From the NCBI GenBank assembly GCA_001247695.2, contig LGRX02028972.1, positions 1-64,000 of the forward strand: DNA of 64,000 nt, read 5' to 3'. Below, in pieces: positions 47,931-60,500 of this stretch. A program made the position numbers and the translations under genes. Every line of letters begins with the position of its first letter. Positions within the stretch are counted from its first letter, which is position 1. The notes beneath the pieces are model-generated. The model saw nothing but the letters and a program-made list of their open reading frames with translations, was not told where the DNA came from and made no database searches. This stretch comes from Cymbomonas tetramitiformis. Taxonomy: Eukaryota; Chlorophyta; Pyramimonadophyceae; Pyramimonadales; Pyramimonadaceae.

Positions 47931-50862
47931 CACCTCCGCGTGCCCCCTCGGCCCCGTGCTCGAAGTGCGCCTCCTGGCACGCTGGCCCCTCTGCCCACAT
48001 CTCTTCAGCCTCCACGCGCAACCGGGAGCGACCGCCTGATGAGCTCTCCCAGGTGCAGGGCGGCCGCTGGACCAGAGCGCGGCGAGACCCTTTGTCACGT
48101 GCGCCGTAAGTTCAACCGGATGGCCGTGAGGCAAATGGAAGGGCGCAGTTCTACCCCCAGCTGATCAAATTTCCCGCCAGCCTTCACAAGCTGCGAGGTT
48201 AAGGAAGGCGCGCCCCGCAGAGTTGAGGAGGGCGTGACGCGCCGCAGAGTTGAGGAGGGCATGGCGCGCCGAGTGGATCGACTAGCTGCCGTCAGGGCTG
48301 CAGATTCGCGGCGGAGCGTGAAGCGGGGCTCGGGGCACGTGCTTGTGTGCCCGCATGTTTGGAAGGCGTCCCAGTGTGTGACCACCTGTTCCGGTGCACA
48401 GGCTTCGACTGGCTTCACCGCAACACGCGGCTGTGACAACCGAAGCTGCTACGCAGGGCGCCCTTTGAAAGTGTGGGCGTGCAGAGGCGAGGGGGGAGAG
48501 CTCTTAGGATGATCCGCGGGCCCGAGTTAAGGCCGCGTCTTCGTCGGCCTTCCTGTTTCCCCTCGGAAGGCCTTGCAGGATACAGGCAGGTGTATCACTG
48601 AGCGTTGTTGCTAGCGTCTTTGAGTCGCCCGCGCCAGCACCCTGTGTCGGCATGGCACGTGGATGCCTCTGCTGCCGCCGAGCACCTGGAAGTACCTGGA
48701 AGCCCGAGTATGGACGCAGGCCTCTGCGGTGGCGACGCCCCACGAAACCGTTGCCTTGCCACTGACTCGCCAATCTCTCCGGTGAGCATTACCTTGTTAC
48801 CTTGGAATGCGCACGTGGCGGGCTGGAGGCATACCCGCATGCCAAGGATCTGATCGGTCCTCAACAGCTGATGGAATGGAAGGGGCTGGGCCGAGGCGAT
48901 GCCACGTTGCAAAAGGGCCAGGCATTCACGGCGCCTCCCTGTGCTCCCGTGCCGGCGCAGGGGCTGTACCAGGTGCAGGTCGGGCGGCTGAGCCCAGCGT
49001 TCTGTGCCAATTGGCTCGGCCGAGGGTTCGAGAAGATACAGATGAAAAAGGAGCTGGTGGCCCCAAGTACGCCTCCTTGCTTGGCCTCTAATCCCCACCC
49101 CCTGTAAGCGCTAGTAGGTCGCGGCTCCCTCCCTCGTGCTGTGGGATGGGAAATGCTCACCTTTCGGGACGGAGACATGGGTGGTTGTCCAGCGCCAGCC
49201 TCACCCACTTGTTGGCGAGACCGTGTCGGTATCCAGGGTCGCTGCACCCCCGCTAGTCTCCGTTTGTTGTCGCCCACCTTCTACTTGCGAGTCCCATCTC
49301 GACGCACTTCTGCGCTAAACCCCGCGCAGCCTCGCAGCCTGCCAGGAGCTCTCTTAATACAGCTACCCCTCTCTAGGTGATGCTAAGGCACTTCTTCACC
49401 CACTGGTGACTTCAGCCTTTCTCCTCCTTGAGGGTAATGGATGTTGTCTCATGTTTTGCTGTGACGCGATCGAGCTGCAGGTGCGCCGACACTCTCAGAC
49501 GCCTCAGCCGCCTCACCATTTGTGTCCAGCTGCAGCCGCCTGGCTTGCTTCCAAGGCTGGCCGCTTTGCTGTAATCTCACCAGCCGCACGCGTTGCTTCA
49601 GGCTCATTATGTATCCTACGTAATCCCTCTGCACAGCGCTCCTGAAACCGCGCAGCTCCGTGTCTCCCTCTGCCCTTCTGCCAGCGCCTCCACCCCTCTG
49701 TTTGCTGGGTCTCTAGGTGTTGCACTGCTCCCTGGGTGAGAGGGGGAGCCGAGTGCCGGCTTTTGGCTTCCAAGTGTTGGTTTAGGGCTTCAGAGCTTAC
49801 ACTGTCCTGTGTGTAAGGAGGGGAGCTGACCCGAGGAGAGATGCAACTGCAGGCACCTTGGTCGTGAAGGCGATGAAGCACATGGGGCGGTTTGGCAGCA
49901 CATACAAGCACATGGACTACAGGTGAGGGGGTGGGCGCTGCAGAGGCTTTGCGCAGGAGAGCTCCCCAAGCCTGGACACGGCTCGATTGCTTCACATCAC
50001 TGCCATCCCACCAGCGCGCGCGCGTACTGTGGCGATGGGTGTGCACGGCTCGGATAGCGGAGGCATCGCATTCCATGGCTGCGCCTTGTCCACTTGCACA
50101 TGCAGCTCTGCGCACTTGCAGGCCGGTTCTGGCACTACCGGCGATTCACAATGCTCCATACAGGCGATCCGACGGTTGCGCTGCGCGGTCCCTGCACCCT
50201 TCTGAGCACCCCGGGAGCGCCGTGGCAATCGGAGGAGTTTGTTACGGTGGGAGGGAGGCATTCAGGGGCAACGGGTGCGGTCATGTGGCGCTAGGCGCTA
50301 CCGAGCTTACGATGAACAGGAGCTGGATTGGGTGTGGCACGGGGTGCTGAAGGCATGCGCCGCGCCGGGACCGTGCAGGGCCTTTCCAGGAGATGAAGGG
50401 CTGTTTGAGAGTGCTAAAGCTGCGGACCAGTGCCGAGTGGCGATACGAGTTTTGCCCCAGGTGCGCCTCCCGGCAGGCTGAGGCGTGTCTTAGCCTCGGA
50501 AATGTCCGCTGCGAGGAGCCGCGGTGCGCTGGATAGGTTAAAGGGCGCGAGGAGGAGTCTCGAGATGCAGCTCAAGTGACCACCAATTTGGCGCCGTGGG
50601 GAGCAGGTGATCGGGCAGGGCAAAGTCGAAGGGGAGGGCAGTGGTGGCCGGCTGCCGGGAGTCACGGAGACATCCTGGAAGAGAGATGGATGCCCAAAGC
50701 CGGAGCGCAGCAAGAGAAAGATCAGGCTCCACGAAGATCGGAGCGGGTTCAATAAAGTTGTGTCGTACCCGATCTACGGGGAGAAGGTGACATACGCGAA
50801 TCGGGCCACGAAGCACACTGCAAGAAAGGGCACAGATCGAGGCCGAGGCGCTGGAAGGGCGC
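47931..50862 (+). other. Probable downstream exons of glycosyltransferase B, not resolved
   Basis: Several short plus-strand pieces look exon-like. ASTGFTATRGCDNRSC follows an AG near 48408. GLYQVQVGRLSPAFCANWLG follows CAG at 48960, with GTACGC after it. AMKHMGRFGSTYKHMDYR ends at a GTGAGG donor near 49923. YRAYDEQELDWVWHGVLK lies near 50300, and VVSYPIYGEKVTYANRATKH near 50760. Frames and phases were not proven to connect, so no gene model is offered. Confidence 0.35.
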
Positions 50863-51033
50863 GGGTGACGCGCATGCAGCTCGCACCGGGCGGGTGACGT
50901 GCATGCAGCTCGCGCCGGGTGGGTGACGCGCATGCAGCTCGCGCCGGGCGGGTGACGCGCATGCAGCTCGCGCCGGGTGGGTGACGCGCATGCAGCTCGC
51001 GCCGGGCGGGTGACGCGCATGCAGCTCGCGCCG
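50863..51033. repeat. 29-bp minisatellite, about 6 copies
   Basis: Units GGGTGACGCGCATGCAGCTC plus GCGCCGGGC repeat, nearly identical. Confidence 0.92.
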
Positions 51034-51599
51034 GGGGAACGCTAACGACAAAGCATTTCGAGGAGCACATCCCACATGTTCGTGCGAGGACGCCCTCGTC
51101 ATATTCTCAGCGTCCATATGTGGTCATAAGCTTCAGATCGCGTGCATCTTGCATGGTTATTCAAGTCAGCTTGGCACAACGATGGACGCTGCGCCGCACA
51201 CTCCCTGCGAATATGGAGGCAGGCACCCAGAGGACAGGATATATTAGTATATTCCATTTCAAAGTACAGTTTAGCCACTTCTGCGTGCTTTGCGAACATC
51301 AGGCGCCTCCTCGTCGGATTAGGTGGAGTATTGCGCACAACATGAAAAAATTCTCCCCCTTGCCCTTTCTTACGACCCCCCATCCCAGATGCGTAGTAGA
51401 AGATAATACTTGACGAGTCTGTGATGTAGACACACAGAAATCGTATCGATCACTCTAGAATATCAGATGAGGATGCTGAACTATCGAGACCGCAAGTACC
51501 CAACCTTGGCTGCTTGGCCGCCACGTTGTCACCTCGCTGCGAATCCTTCATCGAACCTCAGCGCCCACTTATTATTACCCAAAGCCTGGTGATTATCCA
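51034..51599. other. No supported gene
   Basis: Short frames only. The sequence turns AT-richer between the minisatellite and the LINE 3' region. Confidence 0.45.
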
Positions 51600-52807
51600 T
51601 TTGCTTGTATGTGTATGCTTATTCTTGCGACTCCTGTGGCACCCCGAAGCCACAGGAGACTGCACTATGTGCCCACGCCGGGGATCAAAGGATTCAGCAC
51701 ACACTTCGGGACACTCATCCGGATTCTTCGGAGCTCACTAGTGAAGAATGGGACCCCCTAAGCCTCGCTGAACCACCCGAGCCCCTCTGCATCTGCACCG
51801 CCAGCGCACTGCCGCCTTGTGCCTGAAGCCGGTTCATCCCTGCCCCCCGAGCTGCGCGAGCCATATCTCCACCACCAAGCCCACGCGCAAGACCACCCCT
51901 CTGCTCCCTGAGCCTCACTGGGCCACCTGAGCCCCTCTGCGGCTGTCCTGCCGGCGCACTGCTGCTGTGTCTCTGGAGCCGGCTCACCTCCGCCAATCGA
52001 GCCACCCCTCCACCACCAAGCCCACATCCCACATCACCCCGCTGCCCCCTACAGCCTGATCTCAAGAGAGCTTGCCCACCCACGCCACGGCCAGAATGAC
52101 CAAGCGCTGTCCCAAGGGGCTGAGAATGATAAACTGGGTTGCCCTCATCCAAACTTGCGCATCCGCCACCGACTTGCGCCTGTAGCCCTCTACCCCCAGC
52201 ACCAACTCCCCGTGACTGGAGCCCTTGCGCTGATTGCCTTGCGAGGTGGCCGCGAACTTGAGCAATGCGCTCCACACTTGCGCTGTAACTGTCGCGCCGC
52301 ACTGTTCCTACTTGGGGTCCCATCCCCACAGTTGCCTGTGTGTACCAAGCCCTCCCGGTGGCCGATAGTTCACCACCCGGTCGTCGCCTTCCCGACAGCT
52401 GCTCACTGTTAGTTCCGGCACGGCCAGCAACCTCGCCCGGTGGGCACGGAAGCTGATGAGATGCCGTATGCTGCCGTGCAACCTGTTGTAAGTGGTCATT
52501 GCTGCCGGGATGGGCCCTCGGGCTCTGAGGGGCCCGGCGTGTGTCAACTCCACCCGCGGACCTCCCCACATCTCCCCCGTCATCCTCATCAGTTCCCCCC
52601 ATGCCATCAACCCCCCAAGAAGGCCGGCCACCCGCCTGCTCGCCCCCATCAAGGTGGCCACCCCTCCCTCAGCCAAGGCCATTGCTTGCTCCGGCGAGGC
52701 CCCACTCTGCTCCTGAGTCCAGACCCCACTCCCCGGGCCCGGCGACAAAAGGTCATCCCACTCATTCAAGATATCCTCGACACTTGACGCCGCCTGGCTG
52801 AGCCCGC

Positions 52808-55800
52808 CTATGCCTGCCCGCGCCCCTCCAGATCGCGCCTCGGCGGTGCCCCCTCCACAGTGCCCAGATGCTCCACCTCCCGCCGCACGTCCTCCATGCT
52901 CTCCAAAAGCCTCGATGCCATCGCGCCTGCCTCGCCTGCCTCACCGGGAGCCTGCCCAGACCGCTCACGCTGCGTTCCCTCAGATTCCTGCGTCCCACCG
53001 CCAGACCCATCCTGCGTGGCATAGTCTGTCTCCTCGAACGCGTCCTCCCACGCTCTGTCCATCAGTGCCAACCTCTCCGCCCCTTCCCGTCGGTCCGCCT
53101 CCCCCCGATCCAGGTCCGGGCCCATGCCTCCTCCCACACGCCCTCCGCCAGCCCAACGCCACCCACTTCCGGCCGGACATCGCCCTACAGCCCGCCTGAT
53201 GATCAGCCCTGCAACCCCCCGTGCAAGCGCGAAAGAAAGCAGCCGGACCCACTTCTCCTTCCAGCCCACCGCCCCGCCACGTGCCGCTTCCTCGTCCTCG
53301 TCCTCGTCCCCATTGCCATCCACCTGCTCTCCCCCTTCCGCGTTCGCCTCCATGTACCGCCGCTCCCTGAAGCGCCGCTGCGTCTTCCGAAGGAATCCAT
53401 ACGCTGCAGGCCCTAGCCCACCGTACACCTCCACCCCAAAGGAGATGAAGTGATGTGGGCGGACATCCCCGTACGTCGCCACCTTGCTCTCCTCTACCTT
53501 CTTCGCCGCCGCCCCGGGGGCCATCATGGCCGCTCCCAGGTGCGCGTCTGACATTGGCCGCGCCGTGGCCACATCAAACAGCACATGCTGGCTCGGTCCC
53601 TCCGCATCCAGCACTGTCACATCCGGGCAATGATTCCGTGAGTAGGTCAGGTAGCCCGCGAAGTCATCGTGCAATGCAGACGCCAAGGGATAGGCAGACT
53701 TGGCCACCTCGAACAGCACCCTCTGCAGTTTGTGGTGGATGAAAGAGTACCAATTTCCTCCCCCAGCCCCACTCCCCCCCGGCATGCCAGTAAGTGTGTC
53801 CCGGTGGGATCCCGCTCTCCTCCACAATCGGGGCACTCCTCCACTTGGCCAAGGAGGGGCTGCTCCGCATGAAGAATGTGCCGCAGGGCCACCCGGTATT
53901 CCGCCGAACTGAGCTCCAGGGCTGGGCAGCATGGAACACCCCTCAAGAAAGCAGGCCCAATGCTGTTGAAGGTCACCGAGAAAAGCCAGGGGAGCCGAGA
54001 CGCCCCCACGTGCCCAGCCAGCCAAAGCCAATCCGCAGAGTGGAGGACAGCAGCATAGACCCGTTGGGCACGTTTTTGAGACCTGCTGTAATCACTCAAC
54101 TTCTTGACGTCGTCCGCCTTTGGCACTTGTGGTGGCAAATGCTCATTTGCTCCCCTCGCCTCCCCAATCACCTCCATCGCCTCCGACACCTTCTGCATGG
54201 CCGCTTGCAAAGAATTAACATATGGCAAGTCGCTCTCAGCCCTGAGGTCCTCGGTCCCTGCCGTCACTGTTGGAAAGAGCTCCCGCATATCCTCCCAGAC
54301 TTGCGCAAACCCGCCAAGCCAGGCCGCACTGCTCACCCTCGCCGCCTTAGTCAGGCCCATCCCATGCGGGAGGGTGGCAAACTCACAGGAATGCCACGCC
54401 AATCCACCGCCAGGCAGCAAGTCCCGCAACGCCCCCTGCATCCTCCTGTCATGCTCCTCAGCCGCCTCCCGCATCATCTCCGGCGGCACACCTCGCAGCC
54501 AGAACCCCAGCCTCGGGTGGGCACAGAATCGAAGCAGGAGCCCCTGGGCCTGCGCATGCCCAAGCTTGTTCAAGAGGGGCAGGATGCCACATAACTCCTC
54601 CACCTTCTTCAACATCTCCACACTGACCGCCTCTGCCTTCCCCACCGGCACCCCCAAGACATCGATGAAGTCCAGCTCCCCCCGTGCACCCGGCATCCCG
54701 GCCTCGAAGCAACTGGCGTCCCCCTCAGGCGAGAAAGCCGCTGACTTCACCGGCTGAATATCCAGGCCAATCGCCACTGCCTCCTCCATATAAGTCTCAT
54801 ACGCGAGCGCCGCTTCAACCGGAGGGCCCAGGAAGAAAGCGTCATCCAAGTAGGCAAAGATGACCACGCTAGGGTGTCCCTCCTGAACCCGCTCCAGCAC
54901 CACCTGCAACGGGGCAGCCAAGTAAAGTGGCCCCAGGGGGTCCCCCTGCTGCGTGCCCTCCTTCGACTTGACAAATCGCATCACCGAGCCATCAACGCCC
55001 CCCAGCCGAAACCCCAGGTTTGCATCCACCCCATAACAAAGGTCCGTCCATGCCCACAGCTCCGGGAAGTCCCGCTCGATAGCCTCAAACATTGCCTCAC
55101 GGTGCACCGCATTGAAGGCATTCCTGGCATCTGCCTTAACACAGACCCATTCCGGGTGCCGATCCAGGGCCGCCTGAACAGTGTGGACCCCCAGGTCCGC
55201 CCCTCCCTTCACCGCAACCCCAATCTGGGCCGCCCGCAGTCCACCATGCTCATCATCCTGTCGACGCCCACAAAATCGAGCCCTGAGGGCCTTCGCACGC
55301 TGCCTGCATATGACCTTCGCCACTAGCTTCCGGAGAACTTCGCCACACGCAATGGGCCGGACGTTGACGCCGAGGTCGTCCTTCAGCAACGCCACTAACC
55401 TAGCGCCTGCCAACCACTCCCGAACCCCCGCCGGGGCCCGACCTGCCGCCAGATGGTTGCACACCTCCAACAGTGCATCTCGCCTACCAGAGACATGGAC
55501 CGCCCACATATGCTCCCAGCGCCACTGAGAGCTGCCCGGTCCCGAGGCCCGCGGCAGATTACGCATTCAAACGCCTTCTCATCCAGCTCAAGCGCCTGCC
55601 CCCAAAGCTCCCGCCGGCGATCCTCTCCCACATCTTGCCTCCTGCCTGTCCCAGCCGGTTGCAACCGCTCCAACTTCAGCAACGTCTCCCCCGTCGCTGG
55701 TGCCAGCTTGGCCAACTCCCGCCTCTTTGCTGCCTTTCCCAGCTGCCCCGCCTTCACCAACCGCACAGCACACCAACCGCAACCGCACAGCACCGCGCAA

Positions 55801-55850
55801 CACCCGTGTGTGTGTGTGTGTGTGTGCAACCTGGGACCAACAATTGTTGG
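52808..55850 (-). pseudogene. Reverse transcriptase / restriction-like endonuclease of a LINE, two frameshifts
   Basis: The upstream frame (about 55780-55560) has VKAGQLGKAAKRRELAKLAP, typical of the region before RT in this LINE group. Near 55565 the frame changes to the main RT frame, which has LPRASGPGSSQWRWEH, RPIACGEVLRKLVAK, motif A KADARNAFNAV (about residue 143 from 55566), motif B GTQQGDPLGPL (about 203), motif C FAYLDDAFFLG (about 235) and a CPDCG...THLLAC zinc finger (about 574-590). In a C7 run at 53774-53780 the frame changes again, to a PD-(D/E)XK-like endonuclease region (YSRNHCPDVTVLDAEG, then HVLFDVATARP). These enzymes nick DNA and copy RNA at the nick. The active-site residues are present, but the shifts disrupt the protein unless the homopolymer is a sequencing error. 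Confidence 0.82.
55806..55826. repeat. (TG)n microsatellite
   Basis: About ten TG units at the 5' limit of the LINE copy. Confidence 0.9.
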
Positions 55851-55917
55851 GTGATGATCGGTCACATCGTATAATCTTTCCATGTTGCTTTGCATCTGGG
55901 TCGGGAATATGTCGTAT

Positions 55918-56880
55918 GAGCTGGTGGTATCTTGTCACGGCCCCGCCTTGCTCCTGATTTGCTTCTCACATCCACTGGGATGACGGTGGGGTGGCTTTTG
56001 TCGGCTGATCTCATGCCATTCAGTGTGTGCATGCCGGCAGGAATCGCTTACTCCGACACCTGGTATTCAGCGCACATTGAGTTGCGTGCAGTTGCGGCGT
56101 CTCGCGTGTTTGGCAATGATTGGTGCATACATGCATCCATCCATGCCTGCTTTACATTGGTTTAGAGGTGTATATGTCGGTGGTATCTTGGCACAGCCCT
56201 GCCCTGTTCTCACATCCACTGGGATGATGATGGGCTGGCTTTTGTCGGCAGACTCATGCCGTTCAGTGTGTGTGCGTATCCTTGAATTGAATTCTTTGAT
56301 GTCACAATCCTGTGTGGGTGTGGCTTATCCTTGGACTGAGTTCTCTGGCACCACGTAGCCACAGAATATTTGCTGCACTATGTACCCCCACCGGGGATCA
56401 AAGGACCCGGTGGCCGATAGCTCACCAACCGGGCGTTGCCTTCCCGACAGCTGCTCATCACTATTATAGTTCCGGCACGGCCGGCAGTGCTACGACCGTG
56501 AATCCGACACGGCCACCTGAAGATCACCAGCACCCTCGACCCATTCCTGCCGCCTGGGCTCCTGCCTGGATTATGGCCCCGGACCCCCGAGCTCCCCGGG
56601 CCATCCGCCCACAATCAAGCTTGCGCTCGGAACCACCACCTTGCGCCCTGCCTACCCCAAAGCCTGGTCACGAGTAGAGCTTGTCCACCCACTACACGTC
56701 CTGCATTCCAAAGGGCTGAGAATGATAGACTGAATTCCTTCCTTCCGACGTTGCGCGGGCCCACCACCAAAGTGTGCCTACATTCCCTACCCCGACTTCA
56801 AACTCTATGGCAACGGCGCCCTTGCGCTTGACACCCTGTGAGTAACCTGCGAACTTGAACTAGATTGCCAATAGCGGGTT
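55918..56880. repeat. Dispersed repeat, rearranged relative of 51.6-52.4 kb
   Basis: Blocks at 56335-56405, 56407-56490 and 56672-56735 match 51630-51700, 52355-52440 and 52080-52140 on the same strand but in a different order. Inside, GGTGGTATCTTG...CTCACATCCACTGGGATGA and GGCTTTTGTCGGC occur twice, near 55925-56030 and 56185-56272. No coding potential. Confidence 0.6.
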
Positions 56881-57190
56881 GGCGCAAGCTTTGCCAAGAA
56901 GTCTGCCTACCGTACTCCGGCGAAAACGTCACGAGAAAATGGACTCCGGATTGTGGATCATGATTTGCCGATCCCCCGCAATTATTAGATTTGCAATTTG
57001 CCCTCTTGCTCGATATTTCAACAATAGCATCCTGGCAATTATGTAGATTTCCTGAACGATTTGAACTGCCTACATGCCAGAAGTGATGACAATTATACGT
57101 TGTGGGTACCATATACTTACTATACTTACACAACAAATAAGTAAATGGAAGTATGACCCTGCATAGACTACAAGGCACTCACGTTGCCGC
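56881..57190. other. No feature seen
   Basis: AT-rich sequence without a notable frame or repeat. Confidence 0.45.
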
Positions 57191-57192
57191 TA

Positions 57193-57731
57193 GGTTCCAT
57201 AAAACCCCGGTTATTTTAAAATAACACGGGGTTATAACTCATAAACACGCGGACAACTTATAACCTGTTATAACCTCCGGTTTCTTTTTTGCAAATAACC
57301 CGGTCATTATAACTAGAATAACCCACCGATGCTAGCACACTACATTAAGTGTGTGTGCCATAATGTTTGGCAACTATATTATGTTTGACAATTATATTTC
57401 CCGTAGCCGAGTGATAGATATGCACATGCGATGTACGAGGGGGATATATATGCTGCATCCTGCACGGTGATTGCTATGCTGCAAGGTGATAACTATTCTG
57501 CAGGGTGATATATTTGTTGCAGGTGAATTACATTTGAAACCATTCAGTGCGATCCCTTATTTAAAACTAAACGGGGTTTCCAAAAAATTAAACGATTTTT
57601 CCAACTAATAAAAACCCGGTTTTCTGACACGAAAAAAACCTGATTTTTCGTCGCCAAAGGTTTTTTTATAATCCAGGTTATAACACCGAAACCCGCGTCG
57701 CCGTATAACCGGTTAGAGGTTTTATGGAACC
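57193..57731. mobile_element. 539-bp TIR element with TA ends
   Basis: Inverted ends GGTTCCATAAAACC (57193) and GGTTTTATGGAACC (to 57731) are flanked by TA on both sides. Both ends run on into similar CCGGTTAT sequence. AT-rich interior, no transposase: a MITE. Confidence 0.8.
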
Positions 57732-58651
57732 TAGCGCTGCCGAGGATCAAGGCTTGCCACATGAAAGCCAATCACTGGATGGGAGGAATATTTTTGGCGA
57801 AAAGAAATAGATAATAATCGGAAATACACGTCGTCGAGTCGGAGAATACAATCCGAGGACATGAGCCATACCTGCAAACAATAGTTATTCCCTTCTCTTG
57901 GTATACTTCAAGCACATATCAAGTAAGCAGTTTCGAGCATCAAAACACGTTTTAGAAACCCTCAAGGCAAGAAAAGTGCATGCTTGCATTCCTGACCAAT
58001 ATTATGTTACCTAGGGAACGCTACAACCTCCTAAAGCGTGCAAGTTGGGTTGCCGTCCATCAGTGTAGCAGATTGATGTTTAGCTAATGGAGTTGGCGAA
58101 TACAGGAGCTCGATTCTGATATTTCGTCAAAACCTTCAAACTTCTGACTATAAATGTCGCACCAGTTACAGTTTTTGAGGTACGATGGAGGAATGTCGCA
58201 TGATATCGGTACACAGGAGGGAAACCTCGGCGACTGCGGAGTGATAGTTCGATGCCTCGGGCATTTTGTTCATACCGTCGTGTAATACAATCTTTCAATG
58301 TTTTCATAGACAAATTGCTCGTCGCCTAGGAAACTCCTTGGAGGCTCTGGTTGAAGGTTTAATGACTCGACCAGCGAATGCTCAATGGACCCGACCAGCG
58401 AATGCTGAATTTAGGTCCATTCGTTTCGCAGGTGTCATTTGGATTTCGGATTAACCGAAGATAGCTCTATCAAAACGATGTTCATGGCGCGCCAAAAAGT
58501 CGATGCCCATGGTCTGATCCATATGTTGCGAGGAGGCCTATCCATAGACAATGAGAATGACATTAGCGATTTGCAAGACACGCCGATGACCTTTTGCACT
58601 TTTGCACTTCGTGTTAGCAAACGCACCCACTGATGTTGCCGTGCTTGAAAC
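57732..58651. other. No supported gene
   Basis: Intergenic sequence and probable 3' UTR of the peptide deformylase. A 17-bp duplication (GACCAGCGAATGCT-type) lies at 58368-58408. Confidence 0.45.
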
Positions 58652-59639
58652 TTACTCCGCATACCACAACTGCCCTTTTGGGCATTCTCTAGCGGCAGGC
58701 GTCGGCCAGTCCCTGGCCCACGTTTCCTTGAATTTGAACAACTCGTTTGGCACCAAATGCGTAGGTTTCGAAACGCGGCTTGGGAATAAGACTCCGTCCA
58801 AATGGTCGTACTCATGCTGCAAAACTCGCGCTGCTATGCCGTCAAGTTCAAGCTGGCACCATTGTCCTTCGCCATCGTAACCTTCTACGATGACTTTATC
58901 AGGTCTCTCTACCCAACCACTGATGTCTGGCACGCTGAGACAGCCTTCCCAAAACCACGAGGGACGAGAATCGTTTGCGGGGTTGACGACAGGATTGATC
59001 CAATACTGAAATGGTAGAGTATCGGGATTCAAGGCAGGGTAGCGTTCTGCGGCCTTAAACAGGCCAAAGCAAAATACTCTTTGATACCAACCAATTTGAG
59101 GCCCTGCTATCCCGATTCCTCCATACCTGAGGATTCGCATCGATCACAGATCTTCAGTGCAGCATAGCAAAACTAACTGGACATAATGGGCAGAATGGAA
59201 AATAAGAGTAATGGCAAGATAGGGATTCATATAATGAAATAGCTGTCTGTTTTATTTCCCCCGATTCTGCCTAGGTTATTTCAAAGCTAGCCCCCGCATA
59301 CCTTATCATGCACTGCTTCAGAGTTTCGAGTTCCCTTTGGAAGCTGAGAGACGTAATGTCGTCTGGATTGACGGCAGGCGAACGTTGCATGAGCTTAGGA
59401 GTCCCCAGAAGCACCAGTTTAGGGAGCGCATCTGTCACTTCAGCTGTTAGGTTTGGCACGTGAGCCGAGGAGCTAACTCGCGTTCTCTTTGTTTTGTGTC
59501 GGTATGCAGGACTTACGCCACGCACGTGAGGTGTGTAAGGTCTGGGCGTACGCTGCCGTTCGGCACTGTGCCAACATAACTTTCGAGGGGCTTGTGTCTG
59601 GAAGCCATGGAACCTTACAGAATTACAGGATGGCACCAT
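58652..59639 (-). CDS. PDF: Peptide deformylase, two exons, organelle-targeted
   Basis: Exon 1 59639-59302 and exon 2 59126-58652 are joined across a 175-nt GT-AG intron (donor AAG/GTATGC, acceptor CTCAG/G); 270 aa. The intron splits the arginine codon just before YGGIGIAGPQIG, which is motif 1 (GxGxAAxQ) of the family. Motif 2 is EGCLSVPDISG with the metal-binding cysteine, and motif 3 is LQHEYDHLDG with both metal-binding histidines and the catalytic glutamate, so the active site is complete. It removes the formyl group from the N-terminal methionine of organelle-made proteins. The first about 75 residues are Ser/Arg/Lys-rich with few acids, as in a plastid or mitochondrial transit peptide. 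The EGCLSVP form resembles PDF1A-type enzymes. The ATG at 59639 is the first in frame; an upstream exon cannot be excluded. Confidence 0.92.
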
Positions 59640-60138
59640 GCCGATATGGCTTGACTCTTTACGGCGGAGATGCAAAGAGAGTTTACCTCAACAAAACATA
59701 CTCCTACAACTTCCAAGACCCTGGGATTAGCAAGACCTTCGCTTGGGATCAGCGTCCGCTCACGTCAAGTATTTAATAAGATCTAGATGCTCTCTTCCAC
59801 ACTCGACTCTTGACCTCGTTGCGTTGCAGAACTGCTCCTATCACCTATCGCGATTGTATGGTAAATATAATCTACGGCGTATTTCCATCTTCAGGGTTTT
59901 AGGGTTTTCATTGCATAACTAAATACTTTATATTATATATTATAACCATAAATATAAAATTCAAATTCCACCTCGTCCAGAAATTTCTGGCGGATCTGGC
60001 CCTACCTGCTACCAGCAACACTGATCGGGAATATGTTTGTATGATCCAAGCTTTTTGCACGGAATTCAAAATGTCAGATGACAGGTCAGCAAGAGGAACA
60101 GGTTTCACCGAACCTGTTTATATCTGAAGAATAAGAGG
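59640..60138. other. Upstream region of the peptide deformylase
   Basis: Probable promoter side of the deformylase gene, AT-rich near 59920-59960. No motif can be assigned. A plus-strand frame at 59489-59776 overlaps exon 1 and looks like a shadow. Confidence 0.4.
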
Positions 60139-60227
60139 TAGTTATAGAAGGCACGTCAGACTACATGCTCTGGACTGTGCCGGAGGCGCAGTCCAGAGCA
60201 TGTAGTCTGACGTGCCGTCTATAACTA
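60139..60227. repeat. 42-bp-arm hairpin with 5-nt loop
   Basis: Left arm 60139-60180 and right arm 60186-60227 pair over 42 positions with one mismatch and one G-U type difference. The arms contain GGCACGTCAGACTACATGCT and its complement. It could be a foldback repeat or a small-RNA precursor. Confidence 0.9.
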
Positions 60228-60500
60228 GCTTGTCGCTGGCACGTCTTCGACTCATCACTCGATTGATCGTAGGGCAGTCCTGCTCTCAGAGCTCAAATGG
60301 CACTTTTTGCCACGTCACTTTAGTAGGTTCCACGTCACTTTTGTAGTTTTCACGCCTGCTGTCGCTTTTGCACAATGCTCTCGCTGCTGTATTTCAGAAT
60401 TCAATTATTACATTTTTATAATTTATACAAACGGTTAACGTTATATTCCAGCGTTTCCCCCATTACGACCGTATTACATCGTTTCCCTACTCTCGTCCCC

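Larger units (their letters stand above)
51600..55850 (-). mobile_element. LINE with restriction-like endonuclease, minus strand
   Basis: Reverse transcriptase and endonuclease coding run from about 55850 to 52808, followed by about 1.2 kb of 3' sequence (52800-51600) that reappears rearranged at 56335-56880. The 5' side stops near a (TG)n run at 55806-55826, so the copy is probably 5'-truncated. Confidence 0.75.

Noticed and set aside
51715..52602. A 295-codon minus-strand Gly/Arg-rich frame
   Set aside because: It falls in the LINE 3' region that is repeated and rearranged at 56.3-56.9 kb without an open frame there; its composition is that of GC-rich noncoding DNA.
55573..55853. The CA/TG run at the LINE 5' side as a telomere or promoter element
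   Set aside because: It is a plain dinucleotide microsatellite with no supporting context.
59489..59776. A plus-strand 95-codon frame over the peptide deformylase exon 1
   Set aside because: It lies opposite a spliced, motif-complete gene and has no recognisable feature.
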